From the NCBI GenBank assembly GCA_947178105.1, contig CAMWXD010000018.1, positions 1 to 64,000 on the forward strand: 64,000 nt of DNA. The letters are read 5' to 3'. Below, one piece after another: positions 1 through 8,922 of the stretch; positions within the stretch are counted from its first letter, which is position 1, and each line of letters begins with the position of its first letter. This stretch comes from an uncultured Eubacterium sp. GTDB taxonomy: Bacteria; Bacillota; Clostridia; Lachnospirales; Lachnospiraceae. The notes beneath the pieces were generated by a model, which made no database searches, was not told the DNA's origin, and worked only from the letters and a program-made list of their open reading frames with translations. A program made the position numbers and the translations under genes.

Positions 1-118
1 CCTCTAACCTTGGTCCAATCACCATTTTGAATCGGTACGTAACCATTTTCATTTTAATCCAGGTGCTTTCCCCTACGTATTCTGGATCTTTACCAACCTC
101 CTCACAGTGCACAGATTA
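1..118 (-). pseudogene. possible transposase remnant at the window edge
   Basis: Read on the minus strand, this stretch is open after a TAA near position 118 and translates to a peptide with the segment WIKMKMVTYRFKMVIGPRL, which runs off the left window edge. The IGPRL piece recalls the catalytic-domain end of several DDE transposases, but I cannot assign an IS family. Only about 37 codons are visible and no terminal repeat is seen. It could equally be chance coding. Confidence 0.22.
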
Positions 119-120
119 TT

Positions 121-334
121 TTTTAATAAAAGACAATTTTGACATGTATTGTAGAAATGATTAAATGACATTTATAGCTCTTGAAACTTTCTAGAATATG
201 GTATTTAACAAATTATTCTTAATATAGTATATTCTTTTATATAAAAATGGAACGTTCCATATACAATGTTCAGAGAGTTTTTGAAAAAACTTTTACGGCA
301 TAATTTTAGGAATGGCAAAGTAACATAATTGTGA
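121..334. other. AT-rich non-coding stretch with a perfect palindrome
   Basis: No gene is visible. The stretch holds a perfect 14-base palindrome ATGGAACGTTCCAT at 247-260, and a TG-extended TATAAT at 332-340 just before the broken reading frame of the BspA-type gene. No good -35 box lies at the right distance from that TATAAT, so the promoter is uncertain. Confidence 0.4.
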
Positions 335-394
335 TATAATTTAGTCAGGTGTGCTGCATTTGCTTTTCTGTTAAGCGATGCGGCGTTTGGCGAT

Positions 395-2326
395 TTGCCG
401 GCAAGAAAGCTGAGCGTTCGTTTTGAAAACGTGAATGCAGGCGATATACTGCGGGTAAATAATAACAGCCACAGCGTCATCGTATTGCAGAAAAGCGCCG
501 CGGGCGTAATCATTGCCGAAGGGAACTACAACAAGACTGTCCATTGGGGCCGCGTCATGAGCAAAGCGGAAGTTGAGGCTGCAAACTTCATGATTACGCG
601 TTACCCAGAAGGCAGTGCTCCATCAGACCATCCCGGAGAGGGCGAGTCCGTCATTTACAGCGGGTCAGAGGACGGCCTTAACTGGGCGCTGACAAATACA
701 GGGACGCTGACGGTCTCTGGCGGGGCTATTAAAAATTATTCGTTAAACCAACTTCCGCCATGGAATGGACTCGATGCTCCCATTAACACAGTTGTAATTG
801 AAAATGACGTTACCAGCATAGGGGATTATGCTTTTTACCAAAGTCCGGCACTTAGTGTATTTATCCCTGGCACTGTCCAAACTATTGGGAACAGTGCTTT
901 TCGTAATTGTGCAAACCTAATGTCAGTGACTGTTTCCGAAGGTGTAAAAACGATCGAAGATAACGCTTTCCGAGGCTGCACAGCTCTACAATACATTGAT
1001 TTTCCTGCCAGCATTACAAAAGCAGGCGCCGGAGCGTTTATGGACTGTACCAAAATGACTCGTGTACGATTTAAGCCTGGCAGCGAGACAGTGGCTATCG
1101 GTGATAACTTATTCACACGATGCCAGACTCTGACAGATGTAACTTTACCAGAAAAAGCAGATTGTATCAGCGCCGGTATGTTCTTGGATTGTCTCTCTCT
1201 TCCTAAACTGTATATTCCAGCAGGAATTACTGAAATCAAAGGGTTAGGCGAAGCCAGTGGAAGTCCATTTTCCAAATGTTCCGCACTAACAGAAATAAAC
1301 TTTGCCGGCGATGAATCGACCTGGAACACTATAGGCGGAAAATCTGCCATCACCTACTCTGGCTTAGCGAATACAACAACGGTCAACTTTAACGTCCCAT
1401 TTCCCGACCCGTTTTTCGAAGACCCAAGTGACCATGTGCACAACTGGCTATCTGCGGATTGGAACCATGACGAAAGCTATCATTGGCACGAATGCAGCAC
1501 CGCAAACTGCCCTGTGGCAAACAACAGCGAAAAAGACGGCTATGCGGCACACAGCTACGGTAGCTGGGTGACCGACGTGAGCGCAACGTCATATCAAAGC
1601 GGAAGCAGGCATAGGGACTGTACCGTATGTGCTTATCGCCAAACCGACAGCATCCCTGCAACCGGCAGCAACTCTTCCAGCGGCTCCGGCAGCTCTGGCG
1701 GCTCTGGCAGCTCTGGCGGGTCATGGAGTTCGGGAAACTCTGGAAGCTACGGCGGGTCATGGGGTTCGGGAAGCTACGGAGGCAGCTCTGGAAGCTCTAA
1801 CAATTCCGGCAGTCCAGTGAATCCTGCTGCTCCGGACAGCTCAGACAACAGCACCGATGAGACAGATCAGAGTCCAGGCAGTACCGACAGCAATACTGCT
1901 GACAATTCATCCAGTAATGCAAACGGCTCCAGCGAGCCTGACAGCGCCAACAGCTCTGACAGCTCCGATACCGCCAACAGCTCTGGCAGCAATCTAAAGC
2001 AACTGAAAACGAAGTTTAACAAGCAGCTAAAGGCCAGCCTTAAGAGCCAGCTAAAGTCACAGTTGAAAACAAAACTGAAAAAGAAGCTAAAGGCTACATC
2101 AAAGCAGCCGTCAAAAGCAAAACTAAAAAAACAGTTGAAAGCCGCTTTAAAGCAGCAGCTAAAGACAAAATTGAAAAAGCAGTTGAAAAAACAGTATGGG
2201 ACGCAGCTTGGAGATCAGTTCGTTGAGCAGTTCAATAAGCAGTTCAACGCATTGTTTAATGAGATATTCAACGAGCAGTTCCAAACGCTGTACAAACAGT
2301 TATCCGCTGCACAGAAAAAAAGCTAA
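395..2326 (+). CDS. BspA-type leucine-rich-repeat surface protein, 5'-truncated (probable pseudogene)
   Basis: The TTG-initiated frame has no ribosome site. The same frame is open back to a stop at 332-334 and reads CAAFAFLLSDAAFGDLP directly before the assigned start. The Cys of that segment and the His of NNSHSVIVL (about residue 27) look like the Cys/His pair of the papain/CHAP-like domain that precedes LRR regions in clostridial surface proteins. The signal peptide and first half of that domain are therefore missing. Next come about six BspA-type LRR_5 repeats (residues 130-310), a His/Cys-rich segment (345-415), a Ser/Gly-rich linker, and a roughly 100-residue C-terminus dominated by KQLK/KLKK units. 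No LPXTG anchor is seen. The full-length protein would have been exported to the surface; this copy probably is not. Confidence 0.7.
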   Translation: MPARKLSVRFENVNAGDILRVNNNSHSVIVLQKSAAGVIIAEGNYNKTVHWGRVMSKAEVEAANFMITRYPEGSAPSDHPGEGESVIYSGSEDGLNWALTNTGTLTVSGGAIKNYSLNQLPPWNGLDAPINTVVIENDVTSIGDYAFYQSPALSVFIPGTVQTIGNSAFRNCANLMSVTVSEGVKTIEDNAFRGCTALQYIDFPASITKAGAGAFMDCTKMTRVRFKPGSETVAIGDNLFTRCQTLTDVTLPEKADCISAGMFLDCLSLPKLYIPAGITEIKGLGEASGSPFSKCSALTEINFAGDESTWNTIGGKSAITYSGLANTTTVNFNVPFPDPFFEDPSDHVHNWLSADWNHDESYHWHECSTANCPVANNSEKDGYAAHSYGSWVTDVSATSYQSGSRHRDCTVCAYRQTDSIPATGSNSSSGSGSSGGSGSSGGSWSSGNSGSYGGSWGSGSYGGSSGSSNNSGSPVNPAAPDSSDNSTDETDQSPGSTDSNTADNSSSNANGSSEPDSANSSDSSDTANSSGSNLKQLKTKFNKQLKASLKSQLKSQLKTKLKKKLKATSKQPSKAKLKKQLKAALKQQLKTKLKKQLKKQYGTQLGDQFVEQFNKQFNALFNEIFNEQFQTLYKQLSAAQKKS

Positions 2327-2341
2327 ACGTTTGCTGCACGC

Positions 2342-2376
2342 AAAGGCGCATAGAAGTTTTACATCCATGCGCCTTT
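2342..2376. terminator. bidirectional terminator between convergent genes
   Basis: AAAGGCGCAT (2342-2351) and ATGCGCCTTT (2367-2376) form a perfect 10-bp stem. It sits between the BspA-type gene (+, ends 2326) and the LacI-fusion gene (-, ends 2398). The T-rich tail on the plus side is modest. Confidence 0.7.
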
Positions 2377-2397
2377 ACAGCTTCTTTTCACAAACAA

Positions 2398-4566
2398 TCA
2401 ATTAAACATATCATCACAAAGCTTCTGCGCATCCTTTAACGCCGCTTCCACTTCCGCTGCTTCAAAGATGACGTTCATAAACGCCGACCCGATTATGTCC
2501 TCAAATGCAAATTCGTCAAACTTGGCATTGACCGTTTCCCGGTTTCTGCGTTTTCCTTTTTCGAGCATTTTTCCGATGTCTTCGATCCATGGATACAGCT
2601 CGATCACTTCGGCATTTTTTACCATATTCCGGTTTGGGATAAATCCGCCTAAATAGGTCACCATCTCCGCTGTCTCGTCTGCATACAGCCATTCAAAAAA
2701 CTGGCAGCATTCGGCTGTTTTGGATGAGCTTTTTGTAATACCGATGCTTCCGCCGCCTAATAACGGCTGCCCTCCCGGCACCTCGGAAAAAATAATTTTC
2801 CCTGCCGCCTTGGCGTTCACTGAATGCACCATATCCGAAGCATAGTTGGAAAATGTGATATTCATTGCCGTCATGCCGTCCGAAAACATATTCGCTGTTT
2901 CCCGCCACCATAAATGCGTATCATTGGTCGCATATTTGCAGGATTCCAGACAGGTACGAAAAGCCGCTTTCATCTCTTCGGAACAGACACACACTTTCCC
3001 GCGGCTGTCAAACACGCTCTTATTTTTTTCATAATAGCGCAGCATGACCTCACAGGCTGCCACAAAGGATCTGCCGTAAGTCAGCGTATGCCCGTATACG
3101 GTAGGCGACCTGCGATTGTATTTCTGGGTAAAAAAACTTGCTGCCTGGTTATACTCTGCAAAAGTTTTGGGCACCTCCAGCTTCCTTTTGTATTTTTCAT
3201 AAAATTCCCGCTTAATCAGCTCGTTTTCAAACAAATCCTTCCGGCAGAACAGCATCTGCACGCAGGCGTCCAGAGGGATCGCGTACTGTGCCCCATGAAT
3301 CATGGAATACTCCTTCGAAATGCCGGGAATCAGCTTCTGCACGACGTTGCGCATCGGCAGGCTGTCACTGTCCAGCTTCTGGTAAATACGCTCGCCGTCC
3401 TTTTCCATCCATGCCATGTCAATCCGCACAAGGTCAAACACTGTTTCCTGCCCTGCCTGCATCTTTGACACCATTCTGCGCAGCTCATCGTAAGGGACTT
3501 CAATAATCTTGACCTCGATCCCGGACTGTTTTTTAAACAGCGGCAGCAGCCTGCGGATCGCTTTGCTCGTCGCATTTTTAACAGATAAAAGCCGCAGCGT
3601 TTCCTCTTTTTTTACAAGGTAGCGCGGACGTGAGCGGAAGCTTCCTGCTTCCATGATGTTTTCTTCTTTCTTATCTTCTCTTTTTTCCAAAATATTCTCT
3701 GCGATGCGGTGCCCCATCAGCTTGTAGTTCATCTCATAGCAGTTCTCATCTACCAACCCGAATTCCTTGTTTACGACGGCATAAATAACCGGCAGCTTTA
3801 CATCTGGATTGTAGCGGTTTGCCATATGCAGGCTGTCCACGTCTTCATTTGACATCGCTATTACTGCATCAAAGGAATCCGCTGCATACAAGACGTCAAA
3901 AGCCCTGTTAAATTTCATGGCATCCGGCGCGGCAAAGACTTCAAAATAACACCCTTCGCTCTCAAATACCTCCGATACCGCCTCCACAAACCTTTTATCG
4001 CCTGTAAAGCTGACATCCTCGCATAAGACTGCGATATTTTTATTGCCGTCCCGCACACACTTTTCTGCGATTTCCTTCCCTGCCTTCGCATAATCAAACG
4101 ACGCAAAGACAGACTGCTTCGGAAACCCCTTCACATATCTGTCCAGCATAATCATCCGCGTCCCTTCCGGCACGGACTCTTTGTTTTTCAGCAAGGAGCT
4201 TACGAGGATGACTGCGGTCGGGTTACGTGAAAGCGCCTTGCTTAAGAGCCTTTGTTCTACATACTCCAGCCCGTTGGTACACAATAGCTCCAGCGTAATT
4301 TCCTGCTGCCCAAGTTCCTGCTCGATCCCGGCGTACAGCTCACTGTATTTTGTCATATCAATCCTGGGTACGATCACGCAGACATGCCTGGATGTGCCGC
4401 TCCTTAACTGGCTTGCCTGCGAATTGATCTGGTATCCAAGCTCTTTTGCCGCCTGTTCGACGAGCTTGATCTTTTCTGCGCTGACATTTCCCCTGCGATT
4501 TAATACGTTTGACACCGTCCCATGGGAAACCCCGGCGCGCTTTGCAATATCCTTAATCGTCGGCAT
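2398..4566 (-). CDS. LacI-type regulator fused to an extracellular-type solute-binding domain
   Basis: Residues 1-50 are a LacI helix-turn-helix (IKDIAKRAGVSHGTVSNVLN). Residues about 60-315 are a LacI-type periplasmic-binding-like sensor. Residues about 325-720 match family 1 sugar-binding proteins of ABC importers (tail motif GGGSIGITKSSSK followed by FFEWLYADETAEM). There is no signal peptide, so the binding domain would work in the cytoplasm as a second effector domain. The start at 4566 was chosen over a longer frame because AGAGG lies six bases upstream and the HTH begins immediately. It overlaps the end of the upstream oxidoreductase gene by 14 bases, so the two are translationally coupled and the regulator probably controls that gene or a linked carbohydrate pathway. 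The ligand is unknown. Confidence 0.85.
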   Translation of the reverse strand: MPTIKDIAKRAGVSHGTVSNVLNRRGNVSAEKIKLVEQAAKELGYQINSQASQLRSGTSRHVCVIVPRIDMTKYSELYAGIEQELGQQEITLELLCTNGLEYVEQRLLSKALSRNPTAVILVSSLLKNKESVPEGTRMIMLDRYVKGFPKQSVFASFDYAKAGKEIAEKCVRDGNKNIAVLCEDVSFTGDKRFVEAVSEVFESEGCYFEVFAAPDAMKFNRAFDVLYAADSFDAVIAMSNEDVDSLHMANRYNPDVKLPVIYAVVNKEFGLVDENCYEMNYKLMGHRIAENILEKREDKKEENIMEAGSFRSRPRYLVKKEETLRLLSVKNATSKAIRRLLPLFKKQSGIEVKIIEVPYDELRRMVSKMQAGQETVFDLVRIDMAWMEKDGERIYQKLDSDSLPMRNVVQKLIPGISKEYSMIHGAQYAIPLDACVQMLFCRKDLFENELIKREFYEKYKRKLEVPKTFAEYNQAASFFTQKYNRRSPTVYGHTLTYGRSFVAACEVMLRYYEKNKSVFDSRGKVCVCSEEMKAAFRTCLESCKYATNDTHLWWRETANMFSDGMTAMNITFSNYASDMVHSVNAKAAGKIIFSEVPGGQPLLGGGSIGITKSSSKTAECCQFFEWLYADETAEMVTYLGGFIPNRNMVKNAEVIELYPWIEDIGKMLEKGKRRNRETVNAKFDEFAFEDIIGSAFMNVIFEAAEVEAALKDAQKLCDDMFN

Positions 4567-5584
4567 AGGCAACCTCTTTGCGGTCAGAAGCAGCCATTTC
4601 TTCGCCAGGAAACAGAATTCCCGCCTTCTTTCGCGCCGTTTCCAGCACTTCAATCACATCCGGCATGACAGAAAGCCTTTCATAAACCGCATTCCTGTCA
4701 TCGTCTAACAGAAACCGTGTCACGCCCTGCACTTCATAAAAGAGCCGGTCTGGATTTTCCTGCAAATGAAACGTATCATCAGACGTCTTTGTAACAACCT
4801 GTACCTCGGCAAGCCCGTTACTCCCGCCTTTCACATAAATATAGCCTTCTTCCCCTTCGATCTGAAAAAAGTTTACGCCCCAGGTATCCTTTGCGCCCGT
4901 CGATTCGCTGACAAACCCGTCATACTGCATGACCATAATCCCGGACGTGTCCGCCAGGCTGCCGTAACGGTTCGGATAATAGGCTGCGTCAAGCGGCTTG
5001 CCAAACAGCGCGATATTCAGATAAATATTGTAAAAATTAATATCCATCAGGCATCCACCGCCGTATGCCGGATCAAAAATATTTGGCACCTCACCCTTCT
5101 TTAACAGGTCATAACGGCTGGAATACTGGCTGTAGTTTGCCTGTACAAGCTTTACCTTCCCGATCTTAGGAAGCTCCCTTTTTAACACTTCAAAATGCGG
5201 CAGAAACGCCGTCGGCACCGCATCCACCAAAAAAAGCTGCCGCTGCTTCGCAAGCTCCACAAGCTCCCGCGCCTGCTTCGCCTGTGTACAAAACGGCTTT
5301 TCACAGACCACATGCTTTCCGGCAAGAAGCGCTTTTTTTGCCTGTTCATAATGCAGCAGGTTTGGCGTCGCGATATAGACCGTATTGACTTCTTCATCAC
5401 TTAAAAACGCATCCATATCTGTATAGATACGCTGTGCGCCATATTCTGCTGCAAGCGCCTTCCCTGTTTCCATGCTCCTGGAATAGACTGCCGCAAGGCG
5501 GATGCCTTCTGTAATTTTTACGTTGTCTAAAAATGCATGTACAATGACTCCAGAGCCGATCGTTCCTAGTTTGATTTCGTCCAT
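4553..5584 (-). CDS. Gfo/Idh/MocA family oxidoreductase
   Basis: The N-terminus carries the NAD(P)-binding Rossmann motif of the family (LGTIGSGVIVHAFLDN), then the conserved CEKPF segment (EKP lysine) near residue 93, and a C-terminal alpha/beta domain. The length of about 343 residues is normal. Such enzymes oxidise or reduce sugars, inositols or related polyols. The start at 5584 has GGAGAGG upstream; the longer frame would run into the neighbouring gene. It is cotranscribed and overlapping with the LacI/solute-binding fusion regulator, which points to sugar-derivative metabolism, but nothing fixes the substrate. Confidence 0.85.
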   Translation of the reverse strand: MDEIKLGTIGSGVIVHAFLDNVKITEGIRLAAVYSRSMETGKALAAEYGAQRIYTDMDAFLSDEEVNTVYIATPNLLHYEQAKKALLAGKHVVCEKPFCTQAKQARELVELAKQRQLFLVDAVPTAFLPHFEVLKRELPKIGKVKLVQANYSQYSSRYDLLKKGEVPNIFDPAYGGGCLMDINFYNIYLNIALFGKPLDAAYYPNRYGSLADTSGIMVMQYDGFVSESTGAKDTWGVNFFQIEGEEGYIYVKGGSNGLAEVQVVTKTSDDTFHLQENPDRLFYEVQGVTRFLLDDDRNAVYERLSVMPDVIEVLETARKKAGILFPGEEMAASDRKEVAYADD

Positions 5585-5615
5585 CTGTTTTCCTCTCCAA
5601 TGTGCAGGCAGCCTT

Positions 5616-7211
5616 TTATACGACTGCTTCGATAATTGTTTTGTCTCCAATGCGAACCTTTTTGATTCCTGGTTTCTTGTTTTTTCCAAAATGAAAACTG
5701 AGTAAATATCCTTTTTTCAGGCGGTAATCATCCAGATATCCTGCAAGCTGCCGTTCACCCCGCTCATGATACTCATTTCCATGCCATATTTTCATTTCAA
5801 TTACAAACTGCTCGCCAAGATAATCTACAATCACATCTGTCCGCCTGGCATCCCTTGTCTGTGATTCGATATAGTAATTTCCGACCCCATTGATAATCGG
5901 CTTCAAATACAGCAAAAAAAGCCTTCGTCCAGAGTCTTCTAAAAATTTGTCCCCTTTGCTGCCATAGATATCCTCAAAATATTCTGTAAACTTTTCCAAA
6001 ACCCGGTACATATCAAGCTTTCCCTCTTTGATAAACTGGTTTTTCTCCCGTTTTGCCAGCCTGCTCATCGTGCTTGACAGCTCCTGCTCTGACAAAAAGA
6101 GATTATACAGCCGCATTTCAAACATACGGTTTGCCACCTGTACAGTTTTATTGCTGTTTTTCATATATCCAAACATACAGGCAAGCTCGATCACAGGATG
6201 ATCTGGATTATAAGCAAATGTTTCTCCCTGAAACAGCATTGCGTATAGCATCTGCTTTAAATCCGGATATTCGCTGATCTGCCTCATCATACTGTCAAAA
6301 AGCGGAAGCCGTTTGTCCAGCAGCATTTTCACTGCTTCCCCTATCCCCTCTCTTGTCCAGATATCCTCGCTGCTTGTCGCAAACAAAGTATCTAGCAGCT
6401 TTTCATCCATCACTTTGCAGATTGCCGATACAAGATATGGGTATCCCGACGTATACTGCTCGATCTCATCTGCCACTGCTGCCACCTGCATTCCAGTATG
6501 CCTGTCCGCTTCATATTCTTCCAGCATCTTTTGAATCTGTACCGCAGAAAAGCTCATATCCATATCAAAATCAGCAGCAATATTCCATGGGCTGTTATAT
6601 CGCCGCTCTTTGTCAGGACGTATCCTCCGTTTCAGGTTTTTGATGTCATACACCCCTGCAAGAATGACAGAATGAAACAACGGGCTGTTTTCCCTGTCCA
6701 GGTAATATGCCCGAAGCTGTGCGAGAAATTCGATAAAAACCTCATGGCACGATGCACTGTCCACTTCATCAATCATCAAAACAACCGGACGCTTCGCTGT
6801 CCCGCAAAGCCTGCTTAATCCGGCAAACAGCAGATCCATAGATACACTGCCCTTGTTTTTTTGCTCCGTCAATGCACGTACGGCATCCTGACAGAGATAT
6901 TCCTTTAAATGTTCCCTCTGTAAAAACAGCCGTTCAAAATATTCGATAAACTTTTCTGAAAAGACATGCTCATCTGCAAAGCTGGAAGAACTGATCCGCT
7001 GGAAATCCATCGGCAGAACTGCGTATGCATCTTTTAAATCATCTGCCAGCGCCATCAGTGTCGTCGTCTTGCCATACTGCCTGCCCCTGTTTATTACAAA
7101 ATATTTTCCCCTGTCTATATACAGCCGCCGGATCTCCCGAAGCCTGTTGTCCAGGCGCACCATATAGTGTACATCCGGCTTGCAGATGCCTTCTGTATTG
7201 AAATAGCGCAT
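5616..7211 (-). CDS. AAA-ATPase-like protein with C-terminal PD-(D/E)XK domain (copy 1)
   Basis: The protein starts with RYFNTEGICKPDVHYMV, the signature of the AAA-ATPase-like family (PF09820 type). An atypical Walker A reads GRQYGKTTTL near residue 44 and Walker B VVLMIDEVDSA near 145. The C-terminus (about 420-520) has the PD-(D/E)XK-like core (DVIVDY... FVIEMKIWHG) of the associated nuclease-like domain. These proteins are abundant in gut Bacteroidetes and Clostridia; their role is not settled (defence or mobile-element biology is suspected). It lies 14 bases behind a paralog and shares an identical 3' end with it. Confidence 0.85.
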   Translation of the reverse strand: MRYFNTEGICKPDVHYMVRLDNRLREIRRLYIDRGKYFVINRGRQYGKTTTLMALADDLKDAYAVLPMDFQRISSSSFADEHVFSEKFIEYFERLFLQREHLKEYLCQDAVRALTEQKNKGSVSMDLLFAGLSRLCGTAKRPVVLMIDEVDSASCHEVFIEFLAQLRAYYLDRENSPLFHSVILAGVYDIKNLKRRIRPDKERRYNSPWNIAADFDMDMSFSAVQIQKMLEEYEADRHTGMQVAAVADEIEQYTSGYPYLVSAICKVMDEKLLDTLFATSSEDIWTREGIGEAVKMLLDKRLPLFDSMMRQISEYPDLKQMLYAMLFQGETFAYNPDHPVIELACMFGYMKNSNKTVQVANRMFEMRLYNLFLSEQELSSTMSRLAKREKNQFIKEGKLDMYRVLEKFTEYFEDIYGSKGDKFLEDSGRRLFLLYLKPIINGVGNYYIESQTRDARRTDVIVDYLGEQFVIEMKIWHGNEYHERGERQLAGYLDDYRLKKGYLLSFHFGKNKKPGIKKVRIGDKTIIEAVV

Positions 7212-7225
7212 ATTTTTCTCCTTTT

Positions 7226-8830
7226 TTATACGACTGCTTCGATAATTGTTTTGTCTCCAATGCGAATCTCATGAACACCGACGGTTTTGTGTTTATTAAA
7301 ATTGAAACTCAGCATATACCCCTGATTGATCCTGTAGCTGTCAAGATAGCCAAGCAACTGCTGCTCCCCGCGGCGGTTGTATTCTTCCCCGTGCCAGAGC
7401 TTCATTTCAATAACATGCTGTTCCCCGCGGTAGTCCACAACCACATCTGTGCGCCCAAGGTCACGGGTTCTTGCCTCAATGTAATAATTTCCTGTCCCAT
7501 TGATAATCGGCTTTAAATAAAGCAAAAAATACTGCCTGCCTTCCTCTTCCAAAAATGTCCTGCTGCGGCTTCCATAAATCTCATGGAAATGGGCAACAAA
7601 TTTTTCAAGCACCCTTCTCATATTCAGATACCCGCCCGTAAGAAACTGGCTCTTATCCTGCAACGACGCTTTGTAAAGTTCTGTTTCGCGCATTTCATCC
7701 TCTGACAGAAAATAATTATAAAGATATGTCTCAAAAATCCGGTTTGCAATCGCTACCGTACCATTTTGATTCTTAATAAATCCAAACATGGATGCAATAT
7801 CAATGATATTTCCATCTGCCCTGAAAGAAAAAGTCCTGCCTGTAAAAAGCAGGGTGCGCAACATCACGCCAAGCTTTGGGTAATCATGAAGCTTTCCGGT
7901 CAAAGACGCAAACAATGTATTTGTATCCCACAAGATCAGCCTGACTGCTTCGTGAAATCCCTTCTTTGTCCATGCAGCTTCCTTGGAAGCATATTCTGTT
8001 TTGGCACTGACCTCCTCATCCAGCAACTGGCACAGCCTGGATACAAGAAAAGGATAGCCTTCAGTATAGTCCCAAAGCAGCCCTGCCATAGCGCCAATAT
8101 CCATTTGCACAGGCTGTTCTTTCCCGTATTCCCGCAGCATAGCAGCAATCTCATCTTTCGAAAAGCTGAAATCCACTTTAAACTCCGCCGCAATGTTCCA
8201 TGGGCTGTTCATCCTGTGCTCTTCATCCTGGCGGAGCTTTTGCTTTAAGTGCCTGATATCATACACGCCTGCAAGAATCACCGACCAAAAAGCCGCCTGG
8301 CAGAAACGGTTTAAATACTGTGCCCGCAGTTGTGCCAAAAAGTCGACAAATACTTGGTTATTTGCCGCGCTGTCCACCTCATCTATGATTAATACAAGCG
8401 GCTTATCTGACGCCTCGCATATCTCACTCAACTGTTCAAACAGCATTTTCAGTGCAAAATACACAGGCATCTGGCGGACGCTTCGTGCCAGTGCGTCCAC
8501 CGCTTTTTGAAGCGTATCCGACATTGCCGGTCTGTTTTTTAGAAAAAGCCGAAGGAAAGAGCCTGCAAATGAGAGCGAGAACCGGTTTTCTGTCTGAAAC
8601 TCTGCATTTCCAAATGTCTGAAAATCCATAGACACGACATAGTATTCCTTCTGCAAATATTTCCCCAATGCCATAAGCGTCGTCGTTTTGCCATACTGGC
8701 GCGCTTTATTGACAGAAAAATATTTTCCTTCATCCACAAGCTTTTTTATTTGTTCGAGCCGTTTTTCGATATTGACCATATAGTGTTCCTGCGGAACACA
8801 AATGCCTGTCGTATTAAATACTTTTGCCAC
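7226..8830 (-). CDS. AAA-ATPase-like protein with C-terminal PD-(D/E)XK domain (copy 2)
   Basis: Same architecture as its downstream neighbour: VFNTTGICVPQEHYMV start, Walker A ARQYGKTTTLMAL, Walker B LVLIIDEVDSA, C-terminal core DVVVDYRGEQHVIEMKLWHG. Both proteins end in RIGDKTIIEAVV. I prefer the GTG start at 8830 because it aligns with the paralog and has AAAGGG upstream; a TTG at 8851 is the alternative. A promoter (TTTACA, 17 bp, TGA-TAAAAT) lies 34-62 bases upstream, so this gene probably heads a two-gene transcript. Confidence 0.85.
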   Translation of the reverse strand: MAKVFNTTGICVPQEHYMVNIEKRLEQIKKLVDEGKYFSVNKARQYGKTTTLMALGKYLQKEYYVVSMDFQTFGNAEFQTENRFSLSFAGSFLRLFLKNRPAMSDTLQKAVDALARSVRQMPVYFALKMLFEQLSEICEASDKPLVLIIDEVDSAANNQVFVDFLAQLRAQYLNRFCQAAFWSVILAGVYDIRHLKQKLRQDEEHRMNSPWNIAAEFKVDFSFSKDEIAAMLREYGKEQPVQMDIGAMAGLLWDYTEGYPFLVSRLCQLLDEEVSAKTEYASKEAAWTKKGFHEAVRLILWDTNTLFASLTGKLHDYPKLGVMLRTLLFTGRTFSFRADGNIIDIASMFGFIKNQNGTVAIANRIFETYLYNYFLSEDEMRETELYKASLQDKSQFLTGGYLNMRRVLEKFVAHFHEIYGSRSRTFLEEEGRQYFLLYLKPIINGTGNYYIEARTRDLGRTDVVVDYRGEQHVIEMKLWHGEEYNRRGEQQLLGYLDSYRINQGYMLSFNFNKHKTVGVHEIRIGDKTIIEAVV

Positions 8831-8863
8831 AAGCCGCACCCTTTCTGCCAATCTATAGATCTT

Positions 8864-8892
8864 ATTTTATCATGATACAATGCAGATGTAAA
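8864..8892 (-). promoter_or_regulatory. sigma-A promoter of the AAA-ATPase-like pair
   Basis: On the minus strand TTTACA (8887-8892) is separated by 17 bases from TAAAAT (8864-8869), with a TG extension before the -10. It is the only good promoter between the LacI gene and the AAA-like gene. Confidence 0.6.
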
Positions 8893-8922
8893 GCTCACCG
8901 TTTTACTATACCCTCAAGCAAA

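Noticed and set aside
835-1353. 172-codon frame opposite the LRR region
   Set aside because: Shadow of the repetitive LRR coding sequence on the other strand; no ribosome site.
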